A DNA stretch of 64,000 nucleotides from Sphingomonas cavernae (GCF_003590775.1 NZ_QYUM01000003.1:994501-1058500); one strand, 5' to 3'. Positions 33,928-43,886 are shown, numbered from the stretch's first letter. Notes: generated from the sequence alone by a model not told the origin. Program-made: numbers and translations.

Positions 33928-35870
33928 TGCACGGAATCGGTGCCGGTGAGCTGGCGCTTCAGCGTGGCGGCGGCCTTGGCGTTGCGCTTCACGCCGAGCT
34001 CGGCCTTTGCCGCATTGGCGAACTGCGACACATATTCCTGACCCATCACGCGGCCCATTTCGGCCTGGAGGCCGGCGACGAGCTGGGGCTGGCTGGCGAT
34101 GTCGCCCGGCGTGATCTTGTCGAGATAGACGATGAACCAGCCCTGCTTGCCCGGGGCCTCAAGGCGCTTGGCGCCCTTTTCGGCCATCGAGAAAAGCAGT
34201 GCGAGCGGCGGCGGAACGCGCTGGCCGCCGGCGGTGAGTTCCATGCGCCTGCCGCCGATCGTCTCGGGCGCGGGGAGCTTTACGCCCGCTTCGTTGATCG
34301 CCTGCGCCAGCGGCACGCCCTTGGACGCCTTGGCGATGATTGCGTCCGCGATCGCCCTGGCCTGGCGCGAGGCGCGCTCCAGCTCGAACGCCTGGGCCAC
34401 CTGATCGCGGATCTGCGCGAGGGGGCGCGGAGTCGCGGGCACGATTCGCTCGACGTCGGACAGCGCGTATTGCTCGCCCTGGACGATCGTCTCGACGATC
34501 GGGTCGTCATCGACCGTCGCTTCGAAGGCGGGTTCGATGAAGCGCGCAAAGGCGGGGTCGGGGCGGAAGGCCTGATTGTCGGGGTCGATGCCTGCGGCGG
34601 TAATCGCGGGAGTGGAGATCGCGGTCAGCCCGTTGGCCTTCACCACCTCGTCAAAGGTCGCGCCGTCGGCAATCGAATCCTCAATCTTCGCCGCCAGATC
34701 GGCAAGCGCCGCGTCGAGCTTCTGCTTGCCCAGCGTCTCGGTGATTTCGCCGCGGACCGATTCGAGCGTCCGGGCCGGGACCGCCTTCACCGAATCGACG
34801 CGCACGACGTGCCAGCCGAGGCCCGAACGCTGCGGCGCAGTGATCGCGCCCTGCGCTGCGGCGAAGGCGGCGTCGGCGACCGCCTTGGAGGCGAGCTCGG
34901 TGAGCTTGGCGCGATCCTGTTCGGCGAGCGCCGCGGGTTCGAGACCCGCCTGCTGCGCGGCGGCGGCAAAGCTCGTCCCGCCTTTCACCTTGGCCTCGAA
35001 GGCGCGCGCGGCGTTCTGGTCCTGCAGGATCACCTGGGTCAGGCTGCGCGTCTCACGCGCGCCATATTTGGCGGCATCGGCCTTGTAGGCGGCGGCGATC
35101 TCCGCCTCGGTCGGCTTGGCCTTGTCCGCGAGCATTGCCTTGCCGAAGGTGGCATAGCGGATCACCCGGCGCTCGGGGACCGTGTAGCGCGCGACGTTCT
35201 GTTTGTAATAGGCGTCGAGCTCAGCCTGCGTCGGCGGGGTGCCCTTTGCCATCGCGGTCGAGGGGACAAAGCCGACAAGGCCGCTGCGCGATTCGAGCGC
35301 GAGCGCGGCATAGGGGCGCGCGATCGACGCGGGGATCCGCGTGGCGCCAGCCACGGGAACCAGCATCTGCCGCGTGTAAAGGTCCGCCGCGATGTCGTCA
35401 CGGAGCTGCTTTTCGGTCACCTTGCGCTGCGAAAGCACTGAAAGGAATGTCGTGCGGTCGAACTGGCCATTGGGGCCGTTGAACGCGGGAATGCTGGCGA
35501 TGTCGCCGTCGACGAGCCGCTTGCTCACGCCAAGGCCGATCGACCTGGCAAATTCCTCAAGCGCGCGGACGTTGATCATCTGCTCAAGCGTGTCCTCGAA
35601 GCCGCCCGCGCTGATGAAGTTCGTCATATCGAGCCCGGGCGACTGGCGCCGCTGGACGTCGAGCTGGTTGTTCACGCGCATCGACAGCTCTTCGGTCGAG
35701 ATGTCGTGCTTGCCGACCTCCGCGACCGTGCTGCCGCCAAGGCCCGTGCCTGATCCCATCGATCCCGTGATGTCCGCGCCCGCGAACGAGATCGCGACGA
35801 GCACGATGAACAGGAAGCTGACGATCAGCCCGATCTTGGAATTGAAGAGGCTGCGGAGAAAGGTGATCAT
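33924..35870 (-). CDS. ppiD: PpiD/SurA-type periplasmic peptidyl-prolyl isomerase
   Basis: 648 residues. One N-terminal transmembrane anchor (SKIGLIVSFLFIVLVAISFA, ~12-31) is followed by the SurA-like chaperone domain (VGKHDISTEELSMRVNNQLD ... FNGPNGQFDRTTFLSVLSQR) and a parvulin-type central region (ARETRSLTQVILQDQNAARA, RSGLGWHVVRVD), with a long C-terminal half. It helps fold newly translocated outer-membrane and periplasmic proteins. Start 35870 (MITFLRSLF) is the family start; the longer open frame runs back over tpiA. The stop overlaps the trpE GTG start. tpiA diverges across a 114-bp promoter region. Confidence 0.9.
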   Translation of the reverse strand: MITFLRSLFNSKIGLIVSFLFIVLVAISFAGADITGSMGSGTGLGGSTVAEVGKHDISTEELSMRVNNQLDVQRRQSPGLDMTNFISAGGFEDTLEQMINVRALEEFARSIGLGVSKRLVDGDIASIPAFNGPNGQFDRTTFLSVLSQRKVTEKQLRDDIAADLYTRQMLVPVAGATRIPASIARPYAALALESRSGLVGFVPSTAMAKGTPPTQAELDAYYKQNVARYTVPERRVIRYATFGKAMLADKAKPTEAEIAAAYKADAAKYGARETRSLTQVILQDQNAARAFEAKVKGGTSFAAAAQQAGLEPAALAEQDRAKLTELASKAVADAAFAAAQGAITAPQRSGLGWHVVRVDSVKAVPARTLESVRGEITETLGKQKLDAALADLAAKIEDSIADGATFDEVVKANGLTAISTPAITAAGIDPDNQAFRPDPAFARFIEPAFEATVDDDPIVETIVQGEQYALSDVERIVPATPRPLAQIRDQVAQAFELERASRQARAIADAIIAKASKGVPLAQAINEAGVKLPAPETIGGRRMELTAGGQRVPPPLALLFSMAEKGAKRLEAPGKQGWFIVYLDKITPGDIASQPQLVAGLQAEMGRVMGQEYVSQFANAAKAELGVKRNAKAAATLKRQLTGTDSVQ

Positions 35871-35984
35871 GCTGCGGCTCGTCGCTCGAATTGCGGAAGT
35901 GAAGCGCTGCTTTAGGGGGCAGACCTTTTTTCGACAAGGCATCGGCGATAAGGGGCACCGGGAATCATCAAGGGAGCCCGATAG

Positions 35985-36752
35985 ATGGCATTGCGCAAAC
36001 TGGTCGCCGGAAACTGGAAGATGAATGGCAGTCGCGCCCAACTCAGCGAACTGGATGCGATCGCCGCGGCGGCCGTCGACCACATGCACGTCGATGTCGC
36101 CATCTGTCCGCCCTTCACGCTGATAGCGCCCGCGGCCGAGCGGCAGCCGGGACTTGCGATCGGTGCGCAGGATTGCCATGCCGCGCCCAGCGGAGCGCAC
36201 ACCGGATGCGTATCCGCGGCAATGGTCGCCGAGGCCGGGGCGCGGCTCGCGATCGTCGGGCATAGCGAACGCCGCACCGACAATCATGAAACCGATGCCG
36301 AAATCCGCGCCAAGGCCGAGGCCGCGATCGGCGCAGGGCTGACCGCGATCGTCTGCGTGGGCGAAACCGAGGCCGAACGCGACGCGGGCCATGCGCTGCT
36401 CGTGGTCGAAGGCCAGCTCGAGGGTTCAATCCCGCCCGCGGGAACCGGAGAAACGCTGGTTGTCGCCTATGAACCCGTCTGGGCGATCGGTACCGGGCGC
36501 ACGCCTTCGGTCGCCGATGTCGCCGAGATGCACGCCGCGATCCGCGCGCGGCTGGTGTCGCTGCTCGGCGGCGAGGGCGAAAAGGTGCGCATCCTCTATG
36601 GCGGTTCGGTCAAGCCTTCCAACGCCGCTGAATTGCTGGGAGTGAAGGATGTCGACGGCGCGCTGGTCGGCGGCGCGAGCCTGAAGGCCGCCGATTTCGT
36701 TCCGATTATCGCGGCTGCTCGCCAGGCGCTTGCGACGAACGGCTCGAACTAA
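35985..36752 (+). CDS. tpiA: Triosephosphate isomerase
   Basis: 255-residue TIM barrel. Catalytic residues are visible: Asn/Lys in VAGNWKMNG, His in IVGHSERR, Glu in [11 protein letters not shown], and the phosphate loop [11 protein letters not shown]. It interconverts dihydroxyacetone phosphate and glyceraldehyde 3-phosphate. AGGGAG precedes the ATG. It is divergent from ppiD, with secG and pyrG further downstream, a frequent alphaproteobacterial order. Confidence 0.98.
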   Translation: MALRKLVAGNWKMNGSRAQLSELDAIAAAAVDHMHVDVAICPPFTLIAPAAERQPGLAIGAQDCHAAPSGAHTGCVSAAMVAEAGARLAIVGHSERRTDNHETDAEIRAKAEAAIGAGLTAIVCVGETEAERDAGHALLVVEGQLEGSIPPAGTGETLVVAYEPVWAIGTGRTPSVADVAEMHAAIRARLVSLLGGEGEKVRILYGGSVKPSNAAELLGVKDVDGALVGGASLKAADFVPIIAAARQALATNGSN

Positions 36753-36780
36753 TCGAGACAACCTGCGCGAGACATTCGTA

Positions 36781-36867
36781 TCAGTGCTCCTGCGCAGGCA
36801 GGAGCCCATGTCGGCAGGCACTCCGCCGCTTCGGACATGGGCTCCGGGTCAAGCCCGGAGCACTGAT
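36781..36867. repeat. REP-like palindromic pair (family E)
   Basis: CAGTGCTCCTGCGCAGGCAG near 36782 and GGGCTCCGGGTCAAGCCCGG ending by 36867 are the same two hairpin types as at 13241-13323. They lie between converging tpiA and the small secreted-protein gene and may terminate both. Confidence 0.8.
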
Positions 36868-36894
36868 AGCTATCGGATTTTGCGCGGCCCTGCG

Positions 36895-37191
36895 CTACTT
36901 GCACTTGCGCTCCTGCTTGTATTCGCCGCTGCTGGTCCGTTCGCGCTTCACCTCGCAGTCACCATCCTTATATTCTTCCTTCCACGAGCCATCGGCCTTT
37001 TCCTCGAACTTCCGTTCGCGCCAGCGATCCTTGTATTCCTCCTTATAGTCGCCGCTGCTGGTGAGTTCGCGCTTCACTTCACGATCACCGCGCTTGTATT
37101 CCTGTTTCCATTCGCGCGCGCCGGCGGGCTCTGCGACCACAAGGCCGGTTGAAAGCAACGCGCCTGCGACAGTCAGCATCATGATTTTCAT
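36895..37191 (-). CDS. Small secreted protein with tandem EYK/KRE repeats
   Basis: 98 residues. A signal peptide (KIMMLTVAGALLSTGLVVA, cleavage near AGA) leads to a mature ~73-residue protein of very high charge made of an internal repeat: WKQEYKRGDREVKRELTSSG (from ~27) is echoed by WKEEYKDGDCEVKRERTSSG (from ~70), with YKEEYKD between. Two cysteines (DCEV and ERKC) occur only in the second copy. I do not recognise the family; a periplasmic or surface polyelectrolyte is a guess. It is convergent with tpiA across a REP pair. Confidence 0.72.
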   Translation of the reverse strand: MKIMMLTVAGALLSTGLVVAEPAGAREWKQEYKRGDREVKRELTSSGDYKEEYKDRWRERKFEEKADGSWKEEYKDGDCEVKRERTSSGEYKQERKCK

Positions 37192-37366
37192 CGGATACCT
37201 CAGTTGATCCGTTTCGCGTATCGAGAATCGGGCAAGGGGCTTGAATGGCGCCTTAACCCCTCCAATCTCCGCACCACGCTGTCGCGCATGTCAGTCGGTT
37301 GAACCGATCGTGTGAACCCGCTATGGGGCAGCGCTTCATCTCTCCAGAATGTCGGCACAAGCACCC

Positions 37367-37927
37367 ATGTTTCAATTCCTGCTCGTCGTTCACGCCATCA
37401 TCGCCGCAGCGCTCGTTGCGGTGATTCTCATGCAGCGTTCGGAAGGCGGCGGCCTTGGCATGGGGGGCAGCCCGTCGGGCCTGATGTCCGCGCGCGGCGC
37501 CGCCGACTTCCTGACGCGGGCGACGACCGTGCTCGCGACGCTGTTCGTCGTGATGTGCATCGTGCTTGCGACGCTGGCCTCGTTCCGCACCTCGGGCACC
37601 GAACTCGACACCTCGCTGGCGCGCCAGCCCGCGACCCCGCCCGTCGAGGCGCCGCTGGGCGGCGTCGCGCCCGTGCTGCCGGCGCCCGCGCCCACGACCG
37701 ATCCGCTCGCGGGTGTTGCGCCGGCCGTTCCCGCCGCTACGCCGCAGCCGGGTACGCCTGCACCGCGCAACGAACGTCGCTCCGCGCCGGGCAATCCCGA
37801 TCCGGTGACAAGCACCGCGCCTGCGCGGGTTGCGCCGCCGACCGTGGTGCGCACGATCGCTGAACCGAGCACGCCTGCGCGCAACGAGGCGACGCCGGCC
37901 AATAATTCGGCGACGCCCAATCCGTAA
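37367..37927 (+). CDS. secG: Preprotein translocase subunit SecG
   Basis: 186 residues from 37367 (an in-frame ATG at 37349 adds six). The SecG core occupies ~1-75: helix LLVVHAIIAAALVAVILMQR, then SEGGGLGMGG, and a second helix TTVLATLFVVMCIVLATLAS. A low-complexity Pro/Ala-rich tail of ~110 residues follows (APVLPAPAPTTDP ...), as often seen in alphaproteobacteria. It stabilises the SecYE channel. It is upstream of pyrG and followed by a strong hairpin. Confidence 0.92.
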   Translation: MFQFLLVVHAIIAAALVAVILMQRSEGGGLGMGGSPSGLMSARGAADFLTRATTVLATLFVVMCIVLATLASFRTSGTELDTSLARQPATPPVEAPLGGVAPVLPAPAPTTDPLAGVAPAVPAATPQPGTPAPRNERRSAPGNPDPVTSTAPARVAPPTVVRTIAEPSTPARNEATPANNSATPNP

Positions 37928-37931
37928 TAAC

Positions 37932-37987
37932 GCCTGATTCACGATTTCTATCGAAGCGCTTTGCGCTTCGATGGCAAACGATCAGGC
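37932..37987. terminator. Nested hairpin after secG
   Basis: ATCGAAGCGC (37950-37959) and GCGCTTCGAT (37963-37972) form a 10-bp stem with a TTT loop, nested in outer arms GCCTGAT (37932-37938) and ATCAGGC (37981-37987). There is no downstream T-tract, so it may be a transcript-stabilising or repeat element. A similar GCCTGAT/GAAGC hairpin is found at 58630-58664. Confidence 0.5.
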
Positions 37988-38090
37988 TTTGAAACCGGCC
38001 CGATTTTAGGGTCTTGACGCAATTTTACTGGCAGGCGCCAGATTCGGGCGCTTGCCGTAACCATATCTACAGGTCTAAGCCTTTACTCCC

Positions 38091-39725
38091 ATGGCGCGGT
38101 TCATATTCATCACCGGCGGCGTGGTCTCCTCGCTTGGAAAAGGTCTCATGGCGGCAAGCCTTGCCGCCCTGCTCCAGGCGCGTGGATATCGCGTGCGCAT
38201 TCGCAAGTTCGATCCCTATCTGAACGTCGATCCGGGGACGATGTCTCCCTATCAGCACGGCGAGGTCTATGTGACCGACGACGGCGCGGAGACCGACCTC
38301 GATCTGGGGCATTATGAACGCTTTACGGGCGTTCCCGGCCGCCAGTCGGATAACGTCACCTCGGGACGGATCTACCAGACGATCATCCAGAAGGAGCGTC
38401 GCGGCGACTATCTGGGCGCGACCGTCCAGGTGATTCCGCACGTGACCGACGCGATCAAGGAATTCGCGCGCAACGAGACCGACGATGTCGACTTCGTGCT
38501 GTGCGAGATCGGCGGCACGGTGGGCGACATCGAATCGCTGCCCTTCATGGAGGCGATCCGTCAGCTCAGGAACGATCTCGGCCGCAACAACAGCGTGTTC
38601 GTCCATGTGACGCTGGTGCCCTATATCGCGGCCGCGGGTGAGCTGAAGACCAAGCCGACCCAGCACAGCGTGCGCGACCTGACCTCGCTTGGCATCCAGC
38701 CCGATGTGCTGGTCTGCCGTTGCGAGCGGCCGCTGCCCGAGAGCGAGCGCGCCAAGATCGCGCTGTTCTGCAACGTGCCCAAGGAAGCGGTCATCCCCGC
38801 GCTCGACGCGTCGAGCATCTACGGCGTGCCGCTGCAATACCACGCCGAAGGCCTCGACAATGCGGTGCTTTCGGCGTTCGGTATGGACGCGGGCGCCGCC
38901 CCCGAACTGGGGCGCTGGGACGATATCATGGACCGCCTCGGCAATCCCGAGGGCGAAGTCACGATCGGCGTCGTCGGCAAATATGTTGGCCTGGCCGACG
39001 CGTACAAGTCCTTGAACGAAGCGCTGGTGCATGGCGGCATCGCCAACCGCGTGAAGGTCAATGTCCGCTGGATCGATGCCGAACTGTTCGAAAAGGGCGA
39101 GGCCGACATCGCCGCGCAGCTCGAGCCGATGCACGCGATCCTCGTTCCCGGCGGTTTCGGCGAGCGCGGATCAGAGGGCAAGATCGCCAGCGTGAAGTTC
39201 GCGCGCGAACGGGGCGTGCCCTTTTTCGGCATCTGCCTCGGCATGCAGATGGCGTGCATCGAAGGTGCGCGGAACACCGCGGGCATCGCCGATGCTTCGA
39301 CCACCGAATTCGGCCCGACCGAGGAACCCGTGGTCGGCCTCATCACCGAATGGATGACCGCCGAAGGCCTGCAGAAGCGCGAAGAAGGCGGCGATCTGGG
39401 CGGCACGATGCGGCTTGGCGCCTATCCGGCGAAGCTCACGGGCAACAGCCATGTCGCGAGCATCTATGGCGCGACCGACATCAGCGAACGTCACCGGCAC
39501 CGCTATGAAGTCAACGTCCATTACCGCGATCCGCTGGAAAAGGGCGGTCTGGTATTCTCCGGCATGTCGCCCGACGGCACGCTGCCCGAAATCGTCGAGC
39601 GGCCCGATCATCCATGGTTCGTGGGGGTGCAGTTCCATCCCGAGCTCAAGTCGAAGCCGTTCGATCCGCACCCGCTTTTCGCGAGCTTCATCGAGGCGGC
39701 ACTGAAGCAAAGCCGCCTCGTCTGA
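38091..39725 (+). CDS. pyrG: CTP synthase
   Basis: 544 residues. The amidoligase domain starts [18 protein letters not shown] with P-loop residues, then [20 protein letters not shown] and [15 protein letters not shown]. The C-terminal glutaminase domain has the nucleophile elbow [18 protein letters not shown] and the His/Glu pair in [15 protein letters not shown]. It makes CTP from UTP, ATP and glutamine. It begins 163 bp after secG. Confidence 0.98.
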   Translation: MARFIFITGGVVSSLGKGLMAASLAALLQARGYRVRIRKFDPYLNVDPGTMSPYQHGEVYVTDDGAETDLDLGHYERFTGVPGRQSDNVTSGRIYQTIIQKERRGDYLGATVQVIPHVTDAIKEFARNETDDVDFVLCEIGGTVGDIESLPFMEAIRQLRNDLGRNNSVFVHVTLVPYIAAAGELKTKPTQHSVRDLTSLGIQPDVLVCRCERPLPESERAKIALFCNVPKEAVIPALDASSIYGVPLQYHAEGLDNAVLSAFGMDAGAAPELGRWDDIMDRLGNPEGEVTIGVVGKYVGLADAYKSLNEALVHGGIANRVKVNVRWIDAELFEKGEADIAAQLEPMHAILVPGGFGERGSEGKIASVKFARERGVPFFGICLGMQMACIEGARNTAGIADASTTEFGPTEEPVVGLITEWMTAEGLQKREEGGDLGGTMRLGAYPAKLTGNSHVASIYGATDISERHRHRYEVNVHYRDPLEKGGLVFSGMSPDGTLPEIVERPDHPWFVGVQFHPELKSKPFDPHPLFASFIEAALKQSRLV

Positions 39726-39852
39726 CGCGTGTCTTTTTGGCGACACTGTCGAGTTTAAGCCACTTCGGAGGCGCGTAACGATTGACTTAGCGGCGCTTTG
39801 CAACATTCTTCCCGCATCATTCCTGTCGTGCGCGATACGAAAAAGGGGAAGA

Positions 39853-40539
39853 ATGAAGGCCGAGCAACTCTCCGCGCTGCTGCCAGAACATTCGATCTTT
39901 GCGTCTTGCAGCGAGGAAGAGCTTGCCGCGATCATCCTGCACGGGGTCTATCAGACCTATAAAAAGGGCAGGGACATCGTTGCGCAGGGCGATGAGGGCA
40001 CATCGCTCTTCATCATGCTCACCGGAACCGCGCGGATTTCGATGGTGGCCAGCAACGGCCGCGAGATCATCCTCGACTATGCCGAGCCGGGCAGCGTCAT
40101 CGGCGAAATCGCGCTGCTCGACGGCGGCGAACGCACCGCATCAGTGACCACGCTCGAAGAGGTGACCGGCCTCAGGCTTTCGCGTGAGAGCTTTGAAGGC
40201 ATCGTCGCGCAATATCACGGCATGGCGCTGCGCATCCTGCGCGAACTCGCGCGCCGGCTGCGTCAGGCCAATGCGACGATCGAGAGCGACCGCGCCTATG
40301 CTACCGGGCCGCGGCTCGCGCGCTTTCTGCAGCGGCTGACACTCAGCGGCGGAACCGATGGGCGGTTGCGCCTCGACCTCAGTCAGGGCGAACTCGGCAT
40401 GTTCGCGGGAATGTCACGCGAGCAGATTAACCGTCAGTTGGGAGCATGGTCCGACTCGGGAATCATCGCGCTCGAAGGCGGACGGATACGCATCATGGAC
40501 AGCGCCCTGTTGGCGGAGATTGCCGAAACGGCCGAATAG
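39853..40539 (+). CDS. Crp/Fnr-family transcriptional regulator
   Basis: 228 residues. The N-terminal cyclic-nucleotide-binding beta-roll (~10-125) has GDEGTSLFIMLTGTARISMV, PGSVIGEIALLDGGERTASV. The C-terminal winged helix (~150-220) has LSQGELGMFAGMSREQINRQ as recognition region. No cluster of cysteines for an FNR-type Fe-S centre is present, so it is CRP-like or ligand-free. AGGGGAAGA precedes the ATG. Targets are unknown. An intrinsic terminator lies 76 bp after the stop. Confidence 0.88.
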   Translation: MKAEQLSALLPEHSIFASCSEEELAAIILHGVYQTYKKGRDIVAQGDEGTSLFIMLTGTARISMVASNGREIILDYAEPGSVIGEIALLDGGERTASVTTLEEVTGLRLSRESFEGIVAQYHGMALRILRELARRLRQANATIESDRAYATGPRLARFLQRLTLSGGTDGRLRLDLSQGELGMFAGMSREQINRQLGAWSDSGIIALEGGRIRIMDSALLAEIAETAE

Positions 40540-40614
40540 GCTTGGTCGGCTGGGCCTTTGCGACCCGGGCCCGGACGACACACTTATCGGCGGCAATCAC
40601 GCACAGGGTGCCTG

Positions 40615-40650
40615 GGGCAGCCGGAGCTTGATGGACCGGCTGCCCTTTTT
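40615..40650 (+). terminator. Intrinsic terminator of the Crp/Fnr gene
   Basis: GGGCAGCCGG (40615-40624) and CCGGCTGCCC (40636-40645) form a 10-bp stem with an 11-base loop, followed at once by TTTTT. This is a textbook Rho-independent terminator. Confidence 0.88.
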
Positions 40651-40694
40651 CTTTGGAGGGCTCGCGCTTGGAGCATTGTGTGTAAAAACCAGAA

Positions 40695-40807
40695 CCGCTC
40701 ATCCTGAGGAGGGGCTGAGCTTGGCGAAGTCCCGTCTCGAAGTACCAGCTCAGTGCGTCCTTCGAGACGCCGTTTCGCCAAGCTCAACGGCTCCTCAGGA
40801 TGAGCGG
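40695..40807. repeat. REP-like palindromic pair (family C) in a gene-free stretch
   Basis: CCGCTCATCCTGAGGAGGGG (from 40695) with TTGGCGAAG downstream is inversely repeated, imperfectly, up to 40807. The same family recurs at 49124-49295. The remainder of the 676-bp gene-free stretch 40540-41215, apart from the terminator, shows nothing I can support. Confidence 0.82.
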
Positions 40808-41215
40808 AGAGATGATGATAGCTTAATGCACAATGCTCGAATGCGCTCGGATAGCGTAGTTTGCCGTGTCGGCGCATCTCATCCCGGAGCCAAATGACAA
40901 GTGCCCGGATCGTTTCCGATCCGGGCACCCGCGTGACGAATGCTCGTCAGCCCCCTTGGATTGACTTCAGCGCGCTTCCAGTCCGTTCCCTTATACGTCC
41001 CGGTGGGCGAAGCTTTCCCCGAACCACGGCCTTTGGCCTGCGTTTCAGCATGCGGACGCTACGCAAAGCATTTCGGCTTGTCATCGCACGAATCGAGTCC
41101 GCACGACGATTGGCTTAACCCTGTGTTCATTTGGCCACAGGCTCAGGGTGTTGCCAGTGTACCAAGTCCTCCCTAGACCGCGTTGCAACATGCCCGCTTT
41201 CCCAAGGCTCAACCG

Positions 41216-42466
41216 ATGATCCTTTCCCGCTACGAGCGGATGATCGCCAAACGTTATCTGCTGCCGGGAAAGGGGGAAGGGTTCATCTTCCTTGTCGCCG
41301 GGATCAGCCTGTTCGCCGTGATGCTCGGAGTCGCCGCGCTCATCATCGTGATGAGCGTGATGAACGGCTTTCGCGCCGAGCTGTTCGACAAGATCACGGG
41401 CCTCAACGGTCATGCGGTCGTCCAGGGCTATGGCGGGCGGCTCGATGACTGGCAGCAGGTGCTGATCGAGGCGAAGAAGACGCAGGGAGTCGTGTCCGCG
41501 ACTCCGCTGATCGAACAGCCGCTGATGGCAAGCGCCGACGGCCGCGTCGAGGGCGTGCTGGTCCGCGGCATGACGGTCGAGGACATCCGGAACAACCCGC
41601 AGATTGCGGACAATGTGAAGCAGGGCAGCCTTTCCGCGCTTCAGCCGGGCAACGACAATATCGCGATCGGCGCGCGCCTTGCGGAGGCGCTGGGCGTTCG
41701 GGTCGGCAGCACGATCAGTCTCATCAGTCCGCAAGGACAGACCACGCCCTTTGGCAGCGTACCGCGCATCGTCAGTTACCGCGTGGCCGCAATCTTCGAG
41801 GTCGGCGTCTATGACTATGACAAGGCGTTCGTGGTGATGCCGATGCAAAATGCCCAGTTGCTGCTGCTGATGGGCGATGCGGTGGGCATGGTCGAGGTCG
41901 AGACCGTCGACCCCGACAATGTCGGTCCGATCCTCGCCCCGCTTGCGGAGGCGGTGGCGGGCAAGGCCGTCGTGTCGGACTGGCGTTCGATGAATGCGCA
42001 GCTTTTCGAGGCGCTGGCGGTCGAACGCGTCGCGATGTTCGTCGTCCTCTCGATCATCATTCTCGTCGCGGTGTTCAACATCCTGTCCTCGCTGATCATG
42101 CTGGTGCGCGCAAAGAGCCGCGACATCGCGATCCTGCGGACGATGGGCGCGACGCGTGGCGGTTTGATCAAGATCTTCATGACGGTGGGCGTCACGATCG
42201 GGACGCTCGGCATCGTCGCGGGGCTCGCGCTCGGCGCGGTGTTCCTGTTCTTCCGCCAGTCGGTGGTGAACTTCATCCAGCTCGTCACGGGGCAGAATCT
42301 CTGGGATCCTTCGATCCGCTTCCTGACCGAGCTGCCCGCGAAGACCGATCCCTTCGAAGTGATCGGAATCTGCGCGATGGCGCTGATCTTCAGCTTCCTC
42401 GCCACGCTCTACCCTGCCTTCAAGGCGGCGAGCACCGATCCCGTGCAGGTGCTGCGCTATGAGTGA
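41216..42466 (+). CDS. lolC: Lipoprotein-releasing ABC transporter permease LolC/LolE type
   Basis: 416 residues. First membrane helix FIFLVAGISLFAVMLGVAAL (~20-45) with the following IIVMSVMNGFRAELFDKI, a large periplasmic domain (~55-265), and three C-terminal helices (AMFVVLSIIILVAVFNILSS ...), with the FtsX-type sequence RAKSRDIAILRTMGATRGGL. It forms, with LolD, the complex that extracts lipoproteins from the inner membrane for LolA. A single permease gene serves for both LolC and LolE. Start 41216 follows AAGG; an in-frame ATG at 41183 is possible. Confidence 0.93.
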   Translation: MILSRYERMIAKRYLLPGKGEGFIFLVAGISLFAVMLGVAALIIVMSVMNGFRAELFDKITGLNGHAVVQGYGGRLDDWQQVLIEAKKTQGVVSATPLIEQPLMASADGRVEGVLVRGMTVEDIRNNPQIADNVKQGSLSALQPGNDNIAIGARLAEALGVRVGSTISLISPQGQTTPFGSVPRIVSYRVAAIFEVGVYDYDKAFVVMPMQNAQLLLLMGDAVGMVEVETVDPDNVGPILAPLAEAVAGKAVVSDWRSMNAQLFEALAVERVAMFVVLSIIILVAVFNILSSLIMLVRAKSRDIAILRTMGATRGGLIKIFMTVGVTIGTLGIVAGLALGAVFLFFRQSVVNFIQLVTGQNLWDPSIRFLTELPAKTDPFEVIGICAMALIFSFLATLYPAFKAASTDPVQVLRYE

Positions 42467-42478
42467 CGCCTTCCTTAC

Positions 42479-42568
42479 CGTCACCCTGAACTCGTTTCAG
42501 GGTCCATGTGTCCGTCCCACCGCAGCGGAAGCGTTGGAATGGATGCTGAAACAAGTTCAGCATGACGG
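42479..42568. repeat. REP-like palindromic pair (family D) between lolC and lolD
   Basis: CGTCACCCTGAACTCGTTTC and its inverted counterpart ending GCATGACGG around 42568 are two related hairpins. They fill the gap between two genes that must be co-expressed, so they are inside the transcript. Confidence 0.78.
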
Positions 42569-42582
42569 AGGGAGTCGTGGGT

Positions 42583-43254
42583 ATGAGTGATATCCTCGCC
42601 ACGACAGGCCTGAAGCGCAGCTTCATCCAGGGCGGTGAGACGATCGAGGTCCTGCGTGGAATCGACCTGCATGTCGGGCCCGGCGAGATCGTCGCGCTGC
42701 TCGGGCCTTCGGGATCGGGCAAGTCGACGCTGCTTCAGGCGGTGGGGCTGCTCGAAGGCGGCTTTGAGGGATCGATCCGGATCAACGGGCAGGAAGCCGC
42801 GCGGCTGGACAATGACGGGCGCACGACGCTGCGCCGCGACGCGCTCGGTTTCGTCTATCAGTTCCACCACCTGCTCCCCGACTTCAATGCCGAGGAAAAT
42901 GTGGTGCTGCCGCAACTCATCCACGGTGCGGACAACCCCGCGGCACACGCCCGTGCGCAGGCGCTGCTGACGTCGCTCGGGCTCGGGCACCGGCTCAGTC
43001 ACCGGCCGAGCCAGCTTTCGGGCGGCGAGCAGCAGCGCGTCGCGGTCGCGCGCGCGCTCGCCAATCGCCCCGCACTGGTGCTCGCCGACGAACCCACGGG
43101 CAATCTCGACGAGCACACGGCTGACATCGTGCTCGCCGAATTCCTGCGGCTGGTGCGCGAGGAAGGCTCGGCTGCGCTTGTCGCGACGCATAACGAGCGG
43201 TTGGCGGCAAAGATGGACCGCGTGGTAAGGTTGCACGAAGGGGTGCTCGAATAG
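42583..43254 (+). CDS. lolD: Lipoprotein-releasing ABC transporter ATP-binding protein LolD
   Basis: 223 residues. Walker A is [20 protein letters not shown] (~38-57), the Q loop [18 protein letters not shown], the signature [19 protein letters not shown] and Walker [16 protein letters not shown]. The QFHHLLPDF element is typical of LolD. Start 42583 was chosen because GGAG lies 8 bases before it; an in-frame ATG at 42562 lies in the REP repeat. gpx follows closely and is probably co-transcribed. Confidence 0.95.
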   Translation: MSDILATTGLKRSFIQGGETIEVLRGIDLHVGPGEIVALLGPSGSGKSTLLQAVGLLEGGFEGSIRINGQEAARLDNDGRTTLRRDALGFVYQFHHLLPDFNAEENVVLPQLIHGADNPAAHARAQALLTSLGLGHRLSHRPSQLSGGEQQRVAVARALANRPALVLADEPTGNLDEHTADIVLAEFLRLVREEGSAALVATHNERLAAKMDRVVRLHEGVLE

Positions 43255-43264
43255 GGAGATGACG

Positions 43265-43744
43265 ATGACGGCGGTGACGGATTTCGCGGTGAAACTGCCC
43301 GACGGGGCGGAAAAGAAGCTCGCCGACTATGCGGGCAAGGTGCTGCTGGTCGTCAACGTCGCGTCCAAATGCGGGTTCACGCCGCAATATACCGGGCTCG
43401 AGGCGCTGTACCGCAAATACAAGGATCGTGGCTTCGAGATCCTCGCTTTCCCGTGCAATCAGTTCGGCGCCCAGGAACCGGGCAATGCCGAGGAAATCGC
43501 GAATTTCTGCTCGCTGACTTATGACGTGACCTTCCCGCTTTTCGGGAAAATCGAGGTCAATGGCGAGGGCGCCGATCCGCTCTACGACTATCTCAAGGCC
43601 GCGAAGCCTGGTTTGATGGGGACCAAGGCGATCAAGTGGAACTTCACCAAGTTCCTCGTCGATCGCGAGGGCAATCCGGTGAAGCGCTATGCGCCCAATG
43701 ACACGCCTGAATCGCTCGAGAAGGACATTGAAAAGCTGCTTTGA
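43265..43744 (+). CDS. Glutathione peroxidase-family thiol peroxidase
   Basis: 159 residues from 43265, chosen because AGGGAG (43253-43258) gives a 6-base spacing; another ATG at 43259 is directly adjacent to that site. The peroxidatic cysteine is in NVASKCGFTPQYTGLEALY (Cys rather than selenocysteine), the catalytic Gln in LAFPCNQFGAQEPG (with a second cysteine), and Trp in AIKWNFTKFLVDREGNPV. It reduces hydroperoxides, with either glutathione or, more likely for the bacterial Cys forms, thioredoxin. It is 10 bp downstream of lolD. Confidence 0.93.
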   Translation: MTAVTDFAVKLPDGAEKKLADYAGKVLLVVNVASKCGFTPQYTGLEALYRKYKDRGFEILAFPCNQFGAQEPGNAEEIANFCSLTYDVTFPLFGKIEVNGEGADPLYDYLKAAKPGLMGTKAIKWNFTKFLVDREGNPVKRYAPNDTPESLEKDIEKLL

Positions 43745-43750
43745 GCATCT

Positions 43751-43830
43751 GTCATTCCCGCGAAAGCGGGAATCCAGAAGGAGCCGGTGCGCTCGGGCAC
43801 CGTCTGGATCCCCGCTTTCGCGGGGATGAC
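43751..43830. repeat. REP-like palindromic pair (family B)
   Basis: GTCATTCCCGCGAAAGCGGG (from 43751) and its inverted partner ending at 43830 match the element found inside trpE at 33231-33306. It lies between gpx and dnaE. Confidence 0.88.
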
Positions 43831-43886
43831 ACATATAGTTCAACTTATATGTGACCGAATCACTTCAAAAATGACTAGGGTGCCCC

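Noticed and set aside
37192-37366. A tRNA-Leu between tpiA and secG, as in some other bacteria
   Set aside because: I could not find a cloverleaf, anticodon arm or CCA end on either strand in this stretch.
40808-41215. A hidden gene between the Crp/Fnr regulator and lolC
   Set aside because: All frames are short, lack ribosome-binding sites and show no recognisable motif; only a terminator and a REP pair are supported in the larger gap.
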